From DAITPV01 sp050692555 (lineage in GTDB: Bacteria; Actinomycetota; UBA4738; CALAEC01): DNA of 58,894 nt. Positions 25,316 through 34,624 of this stretch are shown here, piece by piece. The position numbers and the translations under genes were made by a program. The stretch's first letter is position 1. Each line of letters starts with the position of its first letter. The notes beneath the pieces are model-generated. The model saw only the letters and a list, made by a program, of their open reading frames with translations, made no database searches and was not told the DNA's origin. The stretch is taken from NCBI GenBank assembly GCA_050692555.1, contig JBOGVS010000018.1, positions 1 through 58,894 on the forward strand. The letters run 5' to 3'.

Positions 25316-26692
25316 ATGAGGCGCTTCCCCAGGATCCTCGCGCTCGCCGGGGCGATCGGCGTGGCGGCGGCCATGGTGCCCGTGCCGGCCGTGGCCCTGT
25401 CGGCCCCGGAGACGTTGAGCGCGACCTCGGCGGTCGGCGACGTCGAGGGACGCGGGCCCGTCGTTGAAGCTTCGATCCCCGTTGGCCACCTGGGCCTGTC
25501 GTGGCTGGGGGACCCGCACCCCCATCCGGACGTCCGGTTCCGCACCGATGGGGCGTGGGGACCGTGGACCGAGGTCCACGAGGACGAGATCCAGACCTCC
25601 AGCGGCCGGACGTGGTCGGCGCTGGTCCCCGCGTGGAGCGCCGACGCGTACCAGGTCCGTGGTGACGCTCTGGGCGTCCGGGCCTACGAGATCAACACCA
25701 CCGACGGCCCCCGGCACCTCGAGTGGACGCAGCCCGAGGCCCAGGCCTCACACATCGCCCAGCCGCCGGTGATCACCCGGCCGCAATGGGGCGCCGACGA
25801 GTCGATCCGGTTCAAGGCGAACGGCACCGAGAAGGGGCTCCGAACCTTCTACCCCACCCAGAAGCTGATCGTGCACCACACCGTGACCGCCAACAACGAT
25901 CCGGACCCCGCGGCGACGGTGCGAGCGATCTACGAGTACCACGTCCAGAGCCGGGGCTTCCTGGACATCGCGTACAACTTCCTGATCGACGCCCAGGGCC
26001 AGATCTACAAGGGCCGGTACTCCGGCCCCCAGAACACCACCGACCAGGACACCTCCACCGGCGAGGACCCCCAGGGACGCGGGGTCACCGGGGCCCACAC
26101 CGGAGGGTTCAACTCCGGGACCATGGGAGTCGCCATCCTGGGCACCTACACCTCGACCCCGGCCACCGCGGCCACCCAGACCTCCCTGGTCGAGCACCTG
26201 GCCTGGGAGTCAGAGCGGCACCTGCTGGACCCTATGGCCACCACCACGTTCACCAATCCCGCCAGCGGGGAGACCAACACCGCGGGGAACATCTCCGGGC
26301 ACCGTGACTGGGGCTCCACCGAGTGCCCCGGCGGGAGCCTGTACGCCCAGCTCCCCACGATCCGTCAGCAGGTGGCCGCCCGGGTGGGTCAGCTCGCGGC
26401 GCCCACGGACACCAAGGCGCCGAGGATCAAGAAGGTCGAGGCCAGGAAGGTGAAGGGCCAGTCGGCGATCATCCGGTGGCGGACCAGCGAGCCGGCCACC
26501 GGCACCGTCCGGTTCTGGACCAAGGGCGGGAAGCGCCGCACCACGGCGCCGGAGAAGGCCGCCCGGAAGGCTCACAAGACCCGGCTGAAGGGCCTGAAGC
26601 GCGAGACTGAGTACCGGTTCCTGGTGACCGGCCAGGATCCCTCGGGGAACACGGGCCACAGCCGACGCCGGAAATTCGCCACCCCGGACTGA
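25316..26692 (+). CDS. Secreted PGRP/amidase-2 N-acetylmuramoyl-L-alanine amidase
   Basis: 458 residues: signal peptide (about 1-28), a beta-rich N-terminal region with WGPWTEVHEDE, then a peptidoglycan-recognition amidase domain. Zinc ligands are visible at His187 (LIVHHTVT), His329 (ISGHRDWG) and Cys337 (TECPGG). PQWGADESIR and DIAYNFLIDAQGQIYKGR are family signatures. It would cleave the lactyl-peptide bond of peptidoglycan. The C-terminus is a fibronectin-III-like domain rich in Lys/Arg (IIRWRTSEPATGTVRFW), perhaps wall-binding. Confidence 0.92.
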   Translation: MRRFPRILALAGAIGVAAAMVPVPAVALSAPETLSATSAVGDVEGRGPVVEASIPVGHLGLSWLGDPHPHPDVRFRTDGAWGPWTEVHEDEIQTSSGRTWSALVPAWSADAYQVRGDALGVRAYEINTTDGPRHLEWTQPEAQASHIAQPPVITRPQWGADESIRFKANGTEKGLRTFYPTQKLIVHHTVTANNDPDPAATVRAIYEYHVQSRGFLDIAYNFLIDAQGQIYKGRYSGPQNTTDQDTSTGEDPQGRGVTGAHTGGFNSGTMGVAILGTYTSTPATAATQTSLVEHLAWESERHLLDPMATTTFTNPASGETNTAGNISGHRDWGSTECPGGSLYAQLPTIRQQVAARVGQLAAPTDTKAPRIKKVEARKVKGQSAIIRWRTSEPATGTVRFWTKGGKRRTTAPEKAARKAHKTRLKGLKRETEYRFLVTGQDPSGNTGHSRRRKFATPD

Positions 26693-26702
26693 GATTCCGG
26701 AG

Positions 26703-27089
26703 GTGGCCAAGACCTGGTCGCTTTACGTCGTCAAGCTGCGAGAGGAAGCACGGGAGCGTGTCCTGGGCCGCATGCGACCGCTGGCCCGATCCCGTATCGA
26801 TCGCAGGTTTCCCCTCGTCTACGTGGGAGTCACCGCCCTGACGCCGGAGGAACGCTACGCGCGGCATCGTGAGGGAGGGATGACCTCCGCGCCCATCGTC
26901 CGTGACTACGGTGTCGGGCTTCTCGAGAGCCTGTACCGGGATCGCAATCCTCTGCCTGCGAAGACCGAGAAAGAGGCGTTAGAAGAAGAGGCCGCGTTGG
27001 CCGAGGAGCTCCGGGATCGTGGGTACGCGGTCTGGGGCGAGCACGGGAAGCCGCTGACCCTCGGCCCTAAGGACTGGGACGACGCCTAG
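26703..27089 (+). CDS. GIY-YIG-like small protein
   Basis: 128 residues. SLYVVKL (6-12) and PLVYVGVTALTPEERYARH (37-55) follow the GIY-YIG layout, with a first strand ending Y-V-V and a second V-Y-V-G-x-T, then Arg51 and His55. GLLESLYR and an acidic helix (EKEALEEEAALAEEL) complete it. In that fold these residues belong to a nuclease site, but the first motif is degenerate and a catalytic Glu is not certain. Starts GTG 10 nt after the amidase gene. Confidence 0.55.
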   Translation: MAKTWSLYVVKLREEARERVLGRMRPLARSRIDRRFPLVYVGVTALTPEERYARHREGGMTSAPIVRDYGVGLLESLYRDRNPLPAKTEKEALEEEAALAEELRDRGYAVWGEHGKPLTLGPKDWDDA

Positions 27090-27106
27090 GGGATCCTCGC
27101 AGCAAT

Positions 27107-27142
27107 GGTCTGGATCATGGCCAGGTGGTCAGGATCCCGACC
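27107..27142. repeat. Dispersed repeat, copy B
   Basis: 36 bases with one mismatch to 42541-42576. Contains ggtcaggatcccgacc, an imperfect palindrome, preceded by ggatcatggccaggt. Located between the GIY-YIG-like and ceramidase-like genes. Confidence 0.65.
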
Positions 27143-27165
27143 GCACGTTCTTGGGCACCCCCCGG

Positions 27166-29034
27166 CTAGCCGCCGGCGCCCAGGTCCCGGGTTGCTTCCA
27201 GGACCGTCTCCAGGACGTGGTCCCCGAAGCACCGGTCGATGGCGAACACCTCCTCGTACTCGCCTGTTCCGGTGCCGTACTCGGTGACCATGTTGCCCTC
27301 GGTGTCGAATTCGAACGACTGGATGATGTAGCCCAGGGCGTCGTTGGTCTGGCCCAGGACCATGGTCACCGCGCTCTGGTCGGCCCGCTCCTTCACCACC
27401 TCGGCGATGTTAGAGAAGATCTCTCCGGGAGCGAACGCAACCACGAGCTCGCCGATCCGGTGCGCTCCCGCCACGGTGATCACCGTGGGTCCCGCGGTGT
27501 CGCAGCCGCTGACGAAGGCGCCGTCGGGCCCGGGGTCGTTGTCCTCACCCGACGTGGACAGCTCGCCCTGCTTCGACCAGTGATACGCGCCGGGTGGTCC
27601 GGCGCCCTTGGTCCCCGGGGTGAACTCGCGGTCGAACAGCCCCACGTCGGCCAGGGTGACCAGTCCCGGGTTGGTGGCCGCCGGGTGGGTAACGACCTTC
27701 GCCGCGGCGGCCATCTCGTTGGAGGCCAGCGTCACCGGGTTCGCCGCGATGTCGGCGGCCACCGCGTCGGCGAAGGCGACCCCGGTGCTCTCGGCCGCCT
27801 CCTCCTCAGTGGCCCCGCCGGCCTCGGTGATGGACACGTTCCCCAGGCCTCCCTCGAACAGGAGCCCCACGCCTCCGAACCGAGCCTCGAGGCGGCGGGC
27901 CGCGGCGCCCGGCCAGTCGGCGTGGAGGATGGGCTCGCTGACGATGGTGGGGTGGCCGGCGTACGTGGCCCATGTGGCCAGCACCTTGCGGCCACAGCGG
28001 ACGCCTCCGCAGCGGGCGCCGGGGAGGGCCCGGGCCTGGAGCCACGTGGCCCCGGTGTCGGCGGTCGAGTAGTACGTGTCCCGCCGCTCGTTGTTCCGAT
28101 TCCGAAGGTGGACCTCCCCCACCTTGATGGTGGCCAGGCCCATGTTGGCCACGGCCTGCTTGGCCGAAGCGATGGCGGCGTCGCGCAGCTGGGCCCGGTA
28201 CCAGGAGGGGATCCCACCCCAGCCGCCGTAGGTGTCGGCACCGGCGTGAGTGTGCGTAGAGCCCACGATGACGTCGCCCATGTCGAGGCCGAGGTCGCCG
28301 GCCACCCGCTCCCGGACGTCGAGGATCCCGCAGTCGGCGCAGACGGTCTGGTCATACCGGGCGAACCACCCCACCACGTCGGCGATCGAGTAGATGAACG
28401 TCCGCTCGCCGTTGGAGATCGCCACGGTCCGAACCCACACCCCGCCGTTCCCCACCCGCTCCGCCGGACGGACCGGCCCGATGCCGAACCCGCCCAGGTA
28501 GATGCAGTCCGGTGAGGCGGCCGGCCAGCCCCGGATCTCCCCCACCGTGTCCACCGGGTTGGCGGGGTCTATCGCCGGGATCAGGTGGTCCCCGTCCACC
28601 GTGCCGTCGTCGACGTCGGTGCAACCCTCGGTCTGCCAGTTCTGTCCGCCGAACAGCGTGGGTGCCGGCTCCAGGCTGGCGGTGGCCGCTCCCACCAGGA
28701 ACCTGCCGGCGGGCAGCCGGGGACCTGCGGGGGCCCGTACCTCCATCTCCGCGGCGGCCACGATCTCGTCGGGGGCCAGCTCGGCGTCGAAGACCGGCGG
28801 GGCCTGGGCGGTGCTCCCGGAGGTCTCGTCCACCTCCCCCAGACCGGCGGGGAGAGATGCCGGAACCTCATCGGAGTGAGGGATCGAGCTGACGCCCTGT
28901 TCGGGGATGTCCTCGCCTCCGGTCAGCGAGGTGCCCAGGGCCAGGCCGGCCACGGCACCGCCGGCCGTGAGTGTGCAAACTACGAACGCGACTAGGGGTG
29001 CGCGAAGCAGGCGACGGAACGGGCGGTGATCCAC
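27166..29034 (-). CDS. Secreted neutral/alkaline ceramidase-like protein
   Basis: 622 residues with an N-terminal signal/anchor (LVAFVVCTLTAGGAVAGLAL). The core resembles the N-terminal domain of neutral/alkaline non-lysosomal ceramidases: FLVGAATASLEPAP, IYLGGFGIGPVRPAERV, then DVIVGSTHTHAGADTYGG, with the His-x-His zinc-site motif of the family, and FEGGLGNVSITEAGG. The usual C-terminal immunoglobulin-like domain is not evident. The substrate may not be ceramide. GTG start with GGAG 8 nt upstream. The adjacent gene is divergent. Confidence 0.75.
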   Translation of the reverse strand: MDHRPFRRLLRAPLVAFVVCTLTAGGAVAGLALGTSLTGGEDIPEQGVSSIPHSDEVPASLPAGLGEVDETSGSTAQAPPVFDAELAPDEIVAAAEMEVRAPAGPRLPAGRFLVGAATASLEPAPTLFGGQNWQTEGCTDVDDGTVDGDHLIPAIDPANPVDTVGEIRGWPAASPDCIYLGGFGIGPVRPAERVGNGGVWVRTVAISNGERTFIYSIADVVGWFARYDQTVCADCGILDVRERVAGDLGLDMGDVIVGSTHTHAGADTYGGWGGIPSWYRAQLRDAAIASAKQAVANMGLATIKVGEVHLRNRNNERRDTYYSTADTGATWLQARALPGARCGGVRCGRKVLATWATYAGHPTIVSEPILHADWPGAAARRLEARFGGVGLLFEGGLGNVSITEAGGATEEEAAESTGVAFADAVAADIAANPVTLASNEMAAAAKVVTHPAATNPGLVTLADVGLFDREFTPGTKGAGPPGAYHWSKQGELSTSGEDNDPGPDGAFVSGCDTAGPTVITVAGAHRIGELVVAFAPGEIFSNIAEVVKERADQSAVTMVLGQTNDALGYIIQSFEFDTEGNMVTEYGTGTGEYEEVFAIDRCFGDHVLETVLEATRDLGAGG

Positions 29035-29220
29035 AGTTGGCTCCAGAGGACTGGTTCTCTACCGGGAGGCGGCAATCCTTCCCGGGCCGGAAACGGACGT
29101 TCTTCGCATCGCAGATGAACCGAGTTCTCCGGTAGGAGTTGGGACCCCGACCAGCGAAGTCTTCTGTACGGCAACGAGGCCGTCCGGTCCCGAGGCCTGG
29201 ACAAAACCGAGGGGGACTCT
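29035..29220. other. Divergent promoter region
   Basis: 186 bp between the ceramidase-like gene (minus) and the M6 protease gene (plus). The right end holds GAGGGGGA, 5 nt before the TTG. No confident -35/-10 pair, hairpin or operator was seen. Confidence 0.4.
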
Positions 29221-32200
29221 TTGAACCGAAACGCCCGCCGACCCCGCATCCGCACCCTGCTCCTACCCGTCGCCTTGCTTGCCTCGCTGTCCATTCCGTC
29301 GCCCGCCCTGGGCAGTCACGGCGGCGACCACACCGCTTCTGGGTGGACCTTCTTCAAGCTCCCCAACCCCCAGCCCCTGTGCTCGGGAGTGGCGTTCGGG
29401 GACATCCGTTACTGGGACCGCGAAGACTGCGGCTTCGGCGAGGTCCTGGTGGCCAACACCGAGGCCGGTGACGAGGTCCACGTGGGCCTGTTCGGCCCGA
29501 CCGGCGCCCAGATCGGCGACGACCTCGCCACCACCCGCCAGTCCGACAACGGGGCCTGGCGGTTCACCTTGACCCCGGGCGACAGCCCCACCTGGCCCTT
29601 CGGCGAGATCACCGCCCGGGTGGTGAAGGTGAAGTCGGGAAGCAGCCCGGCCGAGACCGGGAACTTTGGAGAGACGACCTTCTTCCTCAACCTCCTCGGC
29701 GGCAGCGTGGGGGCGACCGGCGGGCCGTTCCAGGCCGGCCAGGACATCCCGGTCACCGGCGAGGTTTTCGAGCAGGACCAGGTCCCCCCGCTGGCCGCGG
29801 TCCAGAAGACCGGCGTTGGCGCTGAGTTCTTGCTCCAGGTCACGTGGCCGGACGGCACCGTGAAGGGCCCCTACGGTCCGATCACCGCCAGCAGCACCCC
29901 CGGCAGCGAGGGCGACTTTTCCACCACGATTCCCGGAGCGGCCACCACGGGGATCACCGCCGGGGCGGACACCGACTTCAAGGCGATCGTGCGCGTGGAG
30001 ATCATCGACGCTTCCTACTCCGATCTCACCACCGGCGACTGGGGCGCCGACCTGGCCGGTGGCGGCTCCGCCACCGTGCTGGTTCCTCCCACCACGCTGA
30101 TCGTGGACAACTCGTTCCTGTCGTCGGTCGGATGGGTGAAGCCCGGCGAGGGCTATCCCTTCCGGGTATTCGTCCGGAACTTCACCGCTACGGCCGCAAC
30201 CATGGCCGAGGTGACGATCCCGGCGCCCGACGGCTCCACGTTCGTCGACGTGGCCACGTCCGACGGCTCCGCCATGATCGCCGGCGGAACGATCACCTGG
30301 ACGATCGGGGCCGTGGCGGCTGCCGCGGCCGACGGCACGCCCGCGGTCAAGACACTGGTGGTCCAGGCGGAAGCCGACACCAGCGCGGAGGATCCCCAGA
30401 TCGTGTGGAAGGACCTCTCGACCAACGCCACGCTGGCCTGCGCCACTGGCCCCTGCGGCGGGGTGTCCGACGCCAGCCACGGCCCCAAGGTCATCCCACC
30501 GTTCGGCGGCTACGAGACGGCTCGGTACGGCGACCGGCCCTTCCCGGTGGTGCCGGTGGACTTCACCGACCGGCAGCACGAGGACGCCCACACGGGGGAC
30601 GCCCTGGCCAACAAGGTGAACTCGGCGTCCATTCAGGGCTCCACGTTCAACCTGTACCAGGAGATGTCGTACCAGCAGCTGTTCCCCCACGGTGAGGTGC
30701 CGTCGGCGGAGATCGCCAGCGCCGGCTGGGAATACCCGGGCCAGGACTTCGACTTCACCAACGCCGAACCTGCCGGGGCGTGCCACGGGTCAACGTTCGA
30801 GGACGTGCCCGGACCGTCGGCACGAGGAACCCCCCTGTACCCCGAGCGGATCGTCAACGGCTGGTACCAGCTCCCGGGGAACACCGACTACTACGGCGAC
30901 GACAAGGCCGGTCCCGGATCCCTGACGGGGGTGGGCCCGCTGTTCACCATCGACGACGCCTGCGGGCCGACGGCGAAGTCCGTGTACGACGCCGCTCAGA
31001 TCGCGGACCCGGAGATCGACTACAACGAATTCGACACCGACAAGGACGGGGTCGTCGACTTCTTCATGATGGTGTTCGTCGGGGTGGGCGGCAACGGGGT
31101 GTCCCAGACCAGCGTGCCGCCCTACGACAACATCTGGCCACACTCCTCGAGCCTGGAGTTCACCTATACCGACGACACCACGGGCCTGAAGGGCTACATC
31201 TCCGACGACCAGCTCAAGAGCCTGGAGGGCGTCCCCCAGTGCTGGACGAACGACTCCTACGTCCTGTACGAGGACTGCGGAGCCGGTGGCGACCCCGCCC
31301 TGCCGGCGTACGTGCGGGTGGGACCGTACAACGTGAACCCCGAATCCGCCATCGACAAGGCCAGCGTCATCTCGCACGAGTACGGCCACTCCCTGGGGCT
31401 CCCGGACTTCTACTCCCAGGGAGGCCGGGAGACCTACGGCGACTGGAACCTCATGGCCACCGACAAGTCGCAGAACATGGACGTCTTCTCCAAGCAGGAG
31501 CTGGGGTGGATCGTGCCCCGGGTCCTGGAGCCCAACCAGTCGCTCTCGGTCACCGGGTGGGAAGACTCCAAGAAGGACATCCACGGGATCGAGTGGGAGG
31601 AGCCGGACGGCACGCCGTACGAGTTGACCGGCCCCGGGGTCCACAACGGCGAAGCGTACGTGTCCAAGCTCCCCACCCGGCGGATCATCGACCCCCAGAA
31701 GGTGGTGGACGGGGCCACACCCACGCACGTGTGGTGGTCCACCTCCGGGAACGACTACGGCTGCACGCCGGACAAGGGCCGGAACCTGGACGTGTTCCTC
31801 CCCGAGCTGGGGGGCATCTCCTCGGGGACCGACATCACCCTCACGTTCAAGTCCCTGTGGGACATCGAGTGGGACTACGACTACGGTTTCGTGATGATCT
31901 CCACCGACGGCGGAGAGACGTACGAGTCCCTTCCCTCGGCAAACGGCTACACCACGTCACAGGCCCAGAACCCCAACGCCAGCAGCTGCCAGGCCCAATA
32001 CGGGAACGGGATCACCGGGTCCAGCGGCTCGTACGACGCGGGCACCGAGGCCGTGGACCGGGTCCTGGGCGAGTACCCGGACCCCGTCTTCCTGGAGGAC
32101 CAGTACGACCTCTCGGGATTCGCGGGTGAAGAGGAGGTGGTGCTGCGGTTCTCGTACTCCACCGACCCGGGAGTGGCCCGTCCGGCGTGGTTCATCGACG

Positions 32201-33564
32201 ACATCTCCATCACCGCAGGGAGCGACACCATCTACCAGACCGACTTCGAGGGCGGACCGGACGACCTGCGCCTGTTCAACGGCGGGTGCCGGGGAACCGA
32301 GCGGGTTGCCCAGATCTGCACGCCGGGGTGGCTGTACCTCGACACCGCGGTGGGGGCCCCGTTCGACCATGCCTACTACTTGGAGATGCGCGACCGATCG
32401 GGGTTCGACCTCGACGGGCACGACGAGAACGATCGCGACCCGATCGGGTTCGAACCCGGCCTGCTGTTGACCTACACGGACGAGGCGCACGGGTACGGGA
32501 ACGTCGGGGTGGACGACCCCCCGGCTCAGACCCCGCTGGACTCACAGCCGGAGCCCGGGAACAACACCCCGAACCTCAACGACGCGGCGTACACGGCTGC
32601 GGCCGGTGACAAGCAGTACTCCGACGCCCCGCCCACCGGCCACACCGACAACTACCAGGATCCGAATTCCGAGGACGGCAACTGGCACTTCCTGCACGAC
32701 TGCCTTTCCTTCGAGGTGCAGTCGATGGCGGGGACGGGCCTGGGTCCGGCCACCCCGCCCTACGACCTCACCGGGAACGTGGCCTTCGACACCGGCGCCG
32801 GATGCTCGGCGTTCGACTACGGGTACGGCGGCGGAGGCGGCCCGGACCTGGCCCCCACCGCGGTGATCCAGTTCCGTCCGGACTCCCCGGCGGTCGGCCA
32901 GGAAGTCACCTTCGACGGAAGCGCCTCGCACGACGACCTCGACCCGCCCGGAGCGCTCGACTACGCATGGGACTTCGACGGGGACGGCCAGTTCGACGAC
33001 GCCACCGGCCAGGTCGCTCACCATACATTCACCACGGCGGGCCCCCACGAGGTGGGGCTCCGGGTGACCGATACCGCCGCGCAGACCGACGAGGCAGCGG
33101 TGACCGTCCAGGTCCAAGCGGCGCCGGGCGCTCCCGGCGGCACCGGCGGGCAGGCTGGGGGAGCCCAGGGAGGCGCCAAGGCGGGGCCCGGGTGCCCGGC
33201 CCATCTGCCCGGGACCAAGTTGATCGTGGGCACCCCGGGGGCGGACCTGCTGAAGGGATCCCGAGGCCGGGACGTGATCTGCGGCTTCGCCGGGAACGAC
33301 ACCCTCCGGGGGGGCCGCGGCAAGGACCTCCTGGTGGGCGGTCCCGGCAAGGACCGGCTGGCCGGCGGAGCCGGGAAGGACCGGCTGCGGGCCGGTCCGG
33401 GCCACGACCTCATGGTCGGGGGGTCCGACCGGGACTTCCTGTACGGCGGCCCGGGACGGGACCGCCTGGCCGGCGGTGGTGGTCACGACCTCCTGATCGG
33501 AGGCAAGGGCGCGGATCGCTGCGTCGGCGGGGTGGACTTCCGCCGGAGCTGTAAGCAGACGTAG
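29221..33564 (+). CDS. Giant secreted M6 (immune-inhibitor-A-like) metalloprotease with PKD and RTX-like tail
   Basis: 1447 residues from TTG, supported by GAGGGGGA 5 nt upstream. Layout: signal peptide (to about 36), a beta-rich adhesion region (about 40-400), an M6 protease domain with zinc motif HEYGHSLGLPD (His719, Glu720, His723), a MAM/jelly-roll-like stretch, a PKD domain (about 1215-1300: APTAVIQFRPD, YAWDFDGDGQF), then glycine/aspartate repeats (GTPGADLLKGSRGRDVI, GGPGKDRLAGGAGKDRL) of the RTX type. M6 proteases degrade host or environmental proteins. The tail probably binds calcium outside the cell. The LVIVD protein at 23356 ends in the same repeat type. Confidence 0.92.
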   Translation: MNRNARRPRIRTLLLPVALLASLSIPSPALGSHGGDHTASGWTFFKLPNPQPLCSGVAFGDIRYWDREDCGFGEVLVANTEAGDEVHVGLFGPTGAQIGDDLATTRQSDNGAWRFTLTPGDSPTWPFGEITARVVKVKSGSSPAETGNFGETTFFLNLLGGSVGATGGPFQAGQDIPVTGEVFEQDQVPPLAAVQKTGVGAEFLLQVTWPDGTVKGPYGPITASSTPGSEGDFSTTIPGAATTGITAGADTDFKAIVRVEIIDASYSDLTTGDWGADLAGGGSATVLVPPTTLIVDNSFLSSVGWVKPGEGYPFRVFVRNFTATAATMAEVTIPAPDGSTFVDVATSDGSAMIAGGTITWTIGAVAAAAADGTPAVKTLVVQAEADTSAEDPQIVWKDLSTNATLACATGPCGGVSDASHGPKVIPPFGGYETARYGDRPFPVVPVDFTDRQHEDAHTGDALANKVNSASIQGSTFNLYQEMSYQQLFPHGEVPSAEIASAGWEYPGQDFDFTNAEPAGACHGSTFEDVPGPSARGTPLYPERIVNGWYQLPGNTDYYGDDKAGPGSLTGVGPLFTIDDACGPTAKSVYDAAQIADPEIDYNEFDTDKDGVVDFFMMVFVGVGGNGVSQTSVPPYDNIWPHSSSLEFTYTDDTTGLKGYISDDQLKSLEGVPQCWTNDSYVLYEDCGAGGDPALPAYVRVGPYNVNPESAIDKASVISHEYGHSLGLPDFYSQGGRETYGDWNLMATDKSQNMDVFSKQELGWIVPRVLEPNQSLSVTGWEDSKKDIHGIEWEEPDGTPYELTGPGVHNGEAYVSKLPTRRIIDPQKVVDGATPTHVWWSTSGNDYGCTPDKGRNLDVFLPELGGISSGTDITLTFKSLWDIEWDYDYGFVMISTDGGETYESLPSANGYTTSQAQNPNASSCQAQYGNGITGSSGSYDAGTEAVDRVLGEYPDPVFLEDQYDLSGFAGEEEVVLRFSYSTDPGVARPAWFIDDISITAGSDTIYQTDFEGGPDDLRLFNGGCRGTERVAQICTPGWLYLDTAVGAPFDHAYYLEMRDRSGFDLDGHDENDRDPIGFEPGLLLTYTDEAHGYGNVGVDDPPAQTPLDSQPEPGNNTPNLNDAAYTAAAGDKQYSDAPPTGHTDNYQDPNSEDGNWHFLHDCLSFEVQSMAGTGLGPATPPYDLTGNVAFDTGAGCSAFDYGYGGGGGPDLAPTAVIQFRPDSPAVGQEVTFDGSASHDDLDPPGALDYAWDFDGDGQFDDATGQVAHHTFTTAGPHEVGLRVTDTAAQTDEAAVTVQVQAAPGAPGGTGGQAGGAQGGAKAGPGCPAHLPGTKLIVGTPGADLLKGSRGRDVICGFAGNDTLRGGRGKDLLVGGPGKDRLAGGAGKDRLRAGPGHDLMVGGSDRDFLYGGPGRDRLAGGGGHDLLIGGKGADRCVGGVDFRRSCKQT

Positions 33565-33670
33565 CCCGCACCCCGGGCTCAGCGCACGTTATGCTCAGCC
33601 GCCCCAAGGGAGGCTGAGCACCCGTGCCCCTGCGATACACCGCGTCCCATCCCACGTCCCACCTGGAGGG

Positions 33671-34621
33671 CTGAGTGGATCCGATCGAAGCGACCTTCGC
33701 GTCGCCGACCAGCTGAGTCCGAAGGCGGACCGCCGGTCGGTCGAGGTCGGGGGGGAGACCATCGAGGTCTCTCACGCCGACAAGGTCCTGTTCCCCAACG
33801 AGGGCCTCACCAAATGGGACCTGGTCCAGTACTACGCCAAGGTCTCGGAGACCATGCTCCCCCACGTTCGCGACCGCCCCCTCAGCCAGCAACGGTTCCC
33901 CGACGGGATCCGGGGCCAGGGCTTCTACCACAAGAACATCCCAGACTTCTTTCCCGACTGGATCGGGAGGGTCAAGCTCAAGACCAACAAGGGTCCGCAG
34001 CAGCAGATCCTGGCCAACCACCCCGCGGTCCTGCCGTACCTGGCCAACCAGAACTGCATCACCCCGCACACCATGCTGTGCTGCGCCGGCCATCTCCACC
34101 GTCCCGACCTCTTGATCTTCGACCTGGACCCCGCAACGGAGGACGAGTTCTCGGTGGTGCGTCAGGGGGCGCGGATCCTCCGAGACCTGCTTGAGGAGAC
34201 CGGGCTGGTCCCCTTCGTCAAGACCACGGGGTCCAAGGGTCTCCACATCACCTGCCCGCTCGAGCCGAAGGCGGGGTTCGCTAAGGTGCACCGGTTCGCG
34301 GAGGCCGTCGGTCAGGCCTTGGCGACCAGGAAGCCCGACCGCTTCACGCTGGAGTTCCTCAAGAAGAAGCGCGAGGGGAGGGTGTTCGTCGACGTGCACC
34401 GCAACGCCCCGGCCCAGACCGCCGTGCCGCCGTACGCGGTCCGGGCCCGCCCGGGCGCTCCGGTGGCCGCACCGATCGATTGGGAGGAGCTGGGCCGGGT
34501 CAATCCGGAGAAGTTCACAATCCGGAACTTGTTCCGGCGGCTGTCACGGGTTGGGGATCCGTGGCGGGACTTCCACCGCCATGCCCGCCCCCTCCCGGAC
34601 CTCCGAGCGATTCCCGACTGA
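33671..34621 (+). CDS. ligD: LigD polymerase (primase-like) module
   Basis: Archaeo-eukaryotic primase-type polymerase of LigD: EVSHADKVLFPNEGLTKWD at the front, the catalytic DLDP in LLIFDLDPATEDEF, TTGSKGLHITCPLEP with the His, and GRVFVDVHRNAPAQTAV with the last Asp. It fills gaps at breaks in end joining. The start is uncertain. The first ATG (33854) would cut off the conserved N-terminus, and upstream only CTG codons (33671, 33713) exist in frame. A GTG at 33676 with GGAGGG 5 nt ahead lies one frame off, so a one-base error is likely in 33676-33715. Confidence 0.88.
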   Translation: MSGSDRSDLRVADQLSPKADRRSVEVGGETIEVSHADKVLFPNEGLTKWDLVQYYAKVSETMLPHVRDRPLSQQRFPDGIRGQGFYHKNIPDFFPDWIGRVKLKTNKGPQQQILANHPAVLPYLANQNCITPHTMLCCAGHLHRPDLLIFDLDPATEDEFSVVRQGARILRDLLEETGLVPFVKTTGSKGLHITCPLEPKAGFAKVHRFAEAVGQALATRKPDRFTLEFLKKKREGRVFVDVHRNAPAQTAVPPYAVRARPGAPVAAPIDWEELGRVNPEKFTIRNLFRRLSRVGDPWRDFHRHARPLPDLRAIPD

Positions 34622-34624
34622 GGC

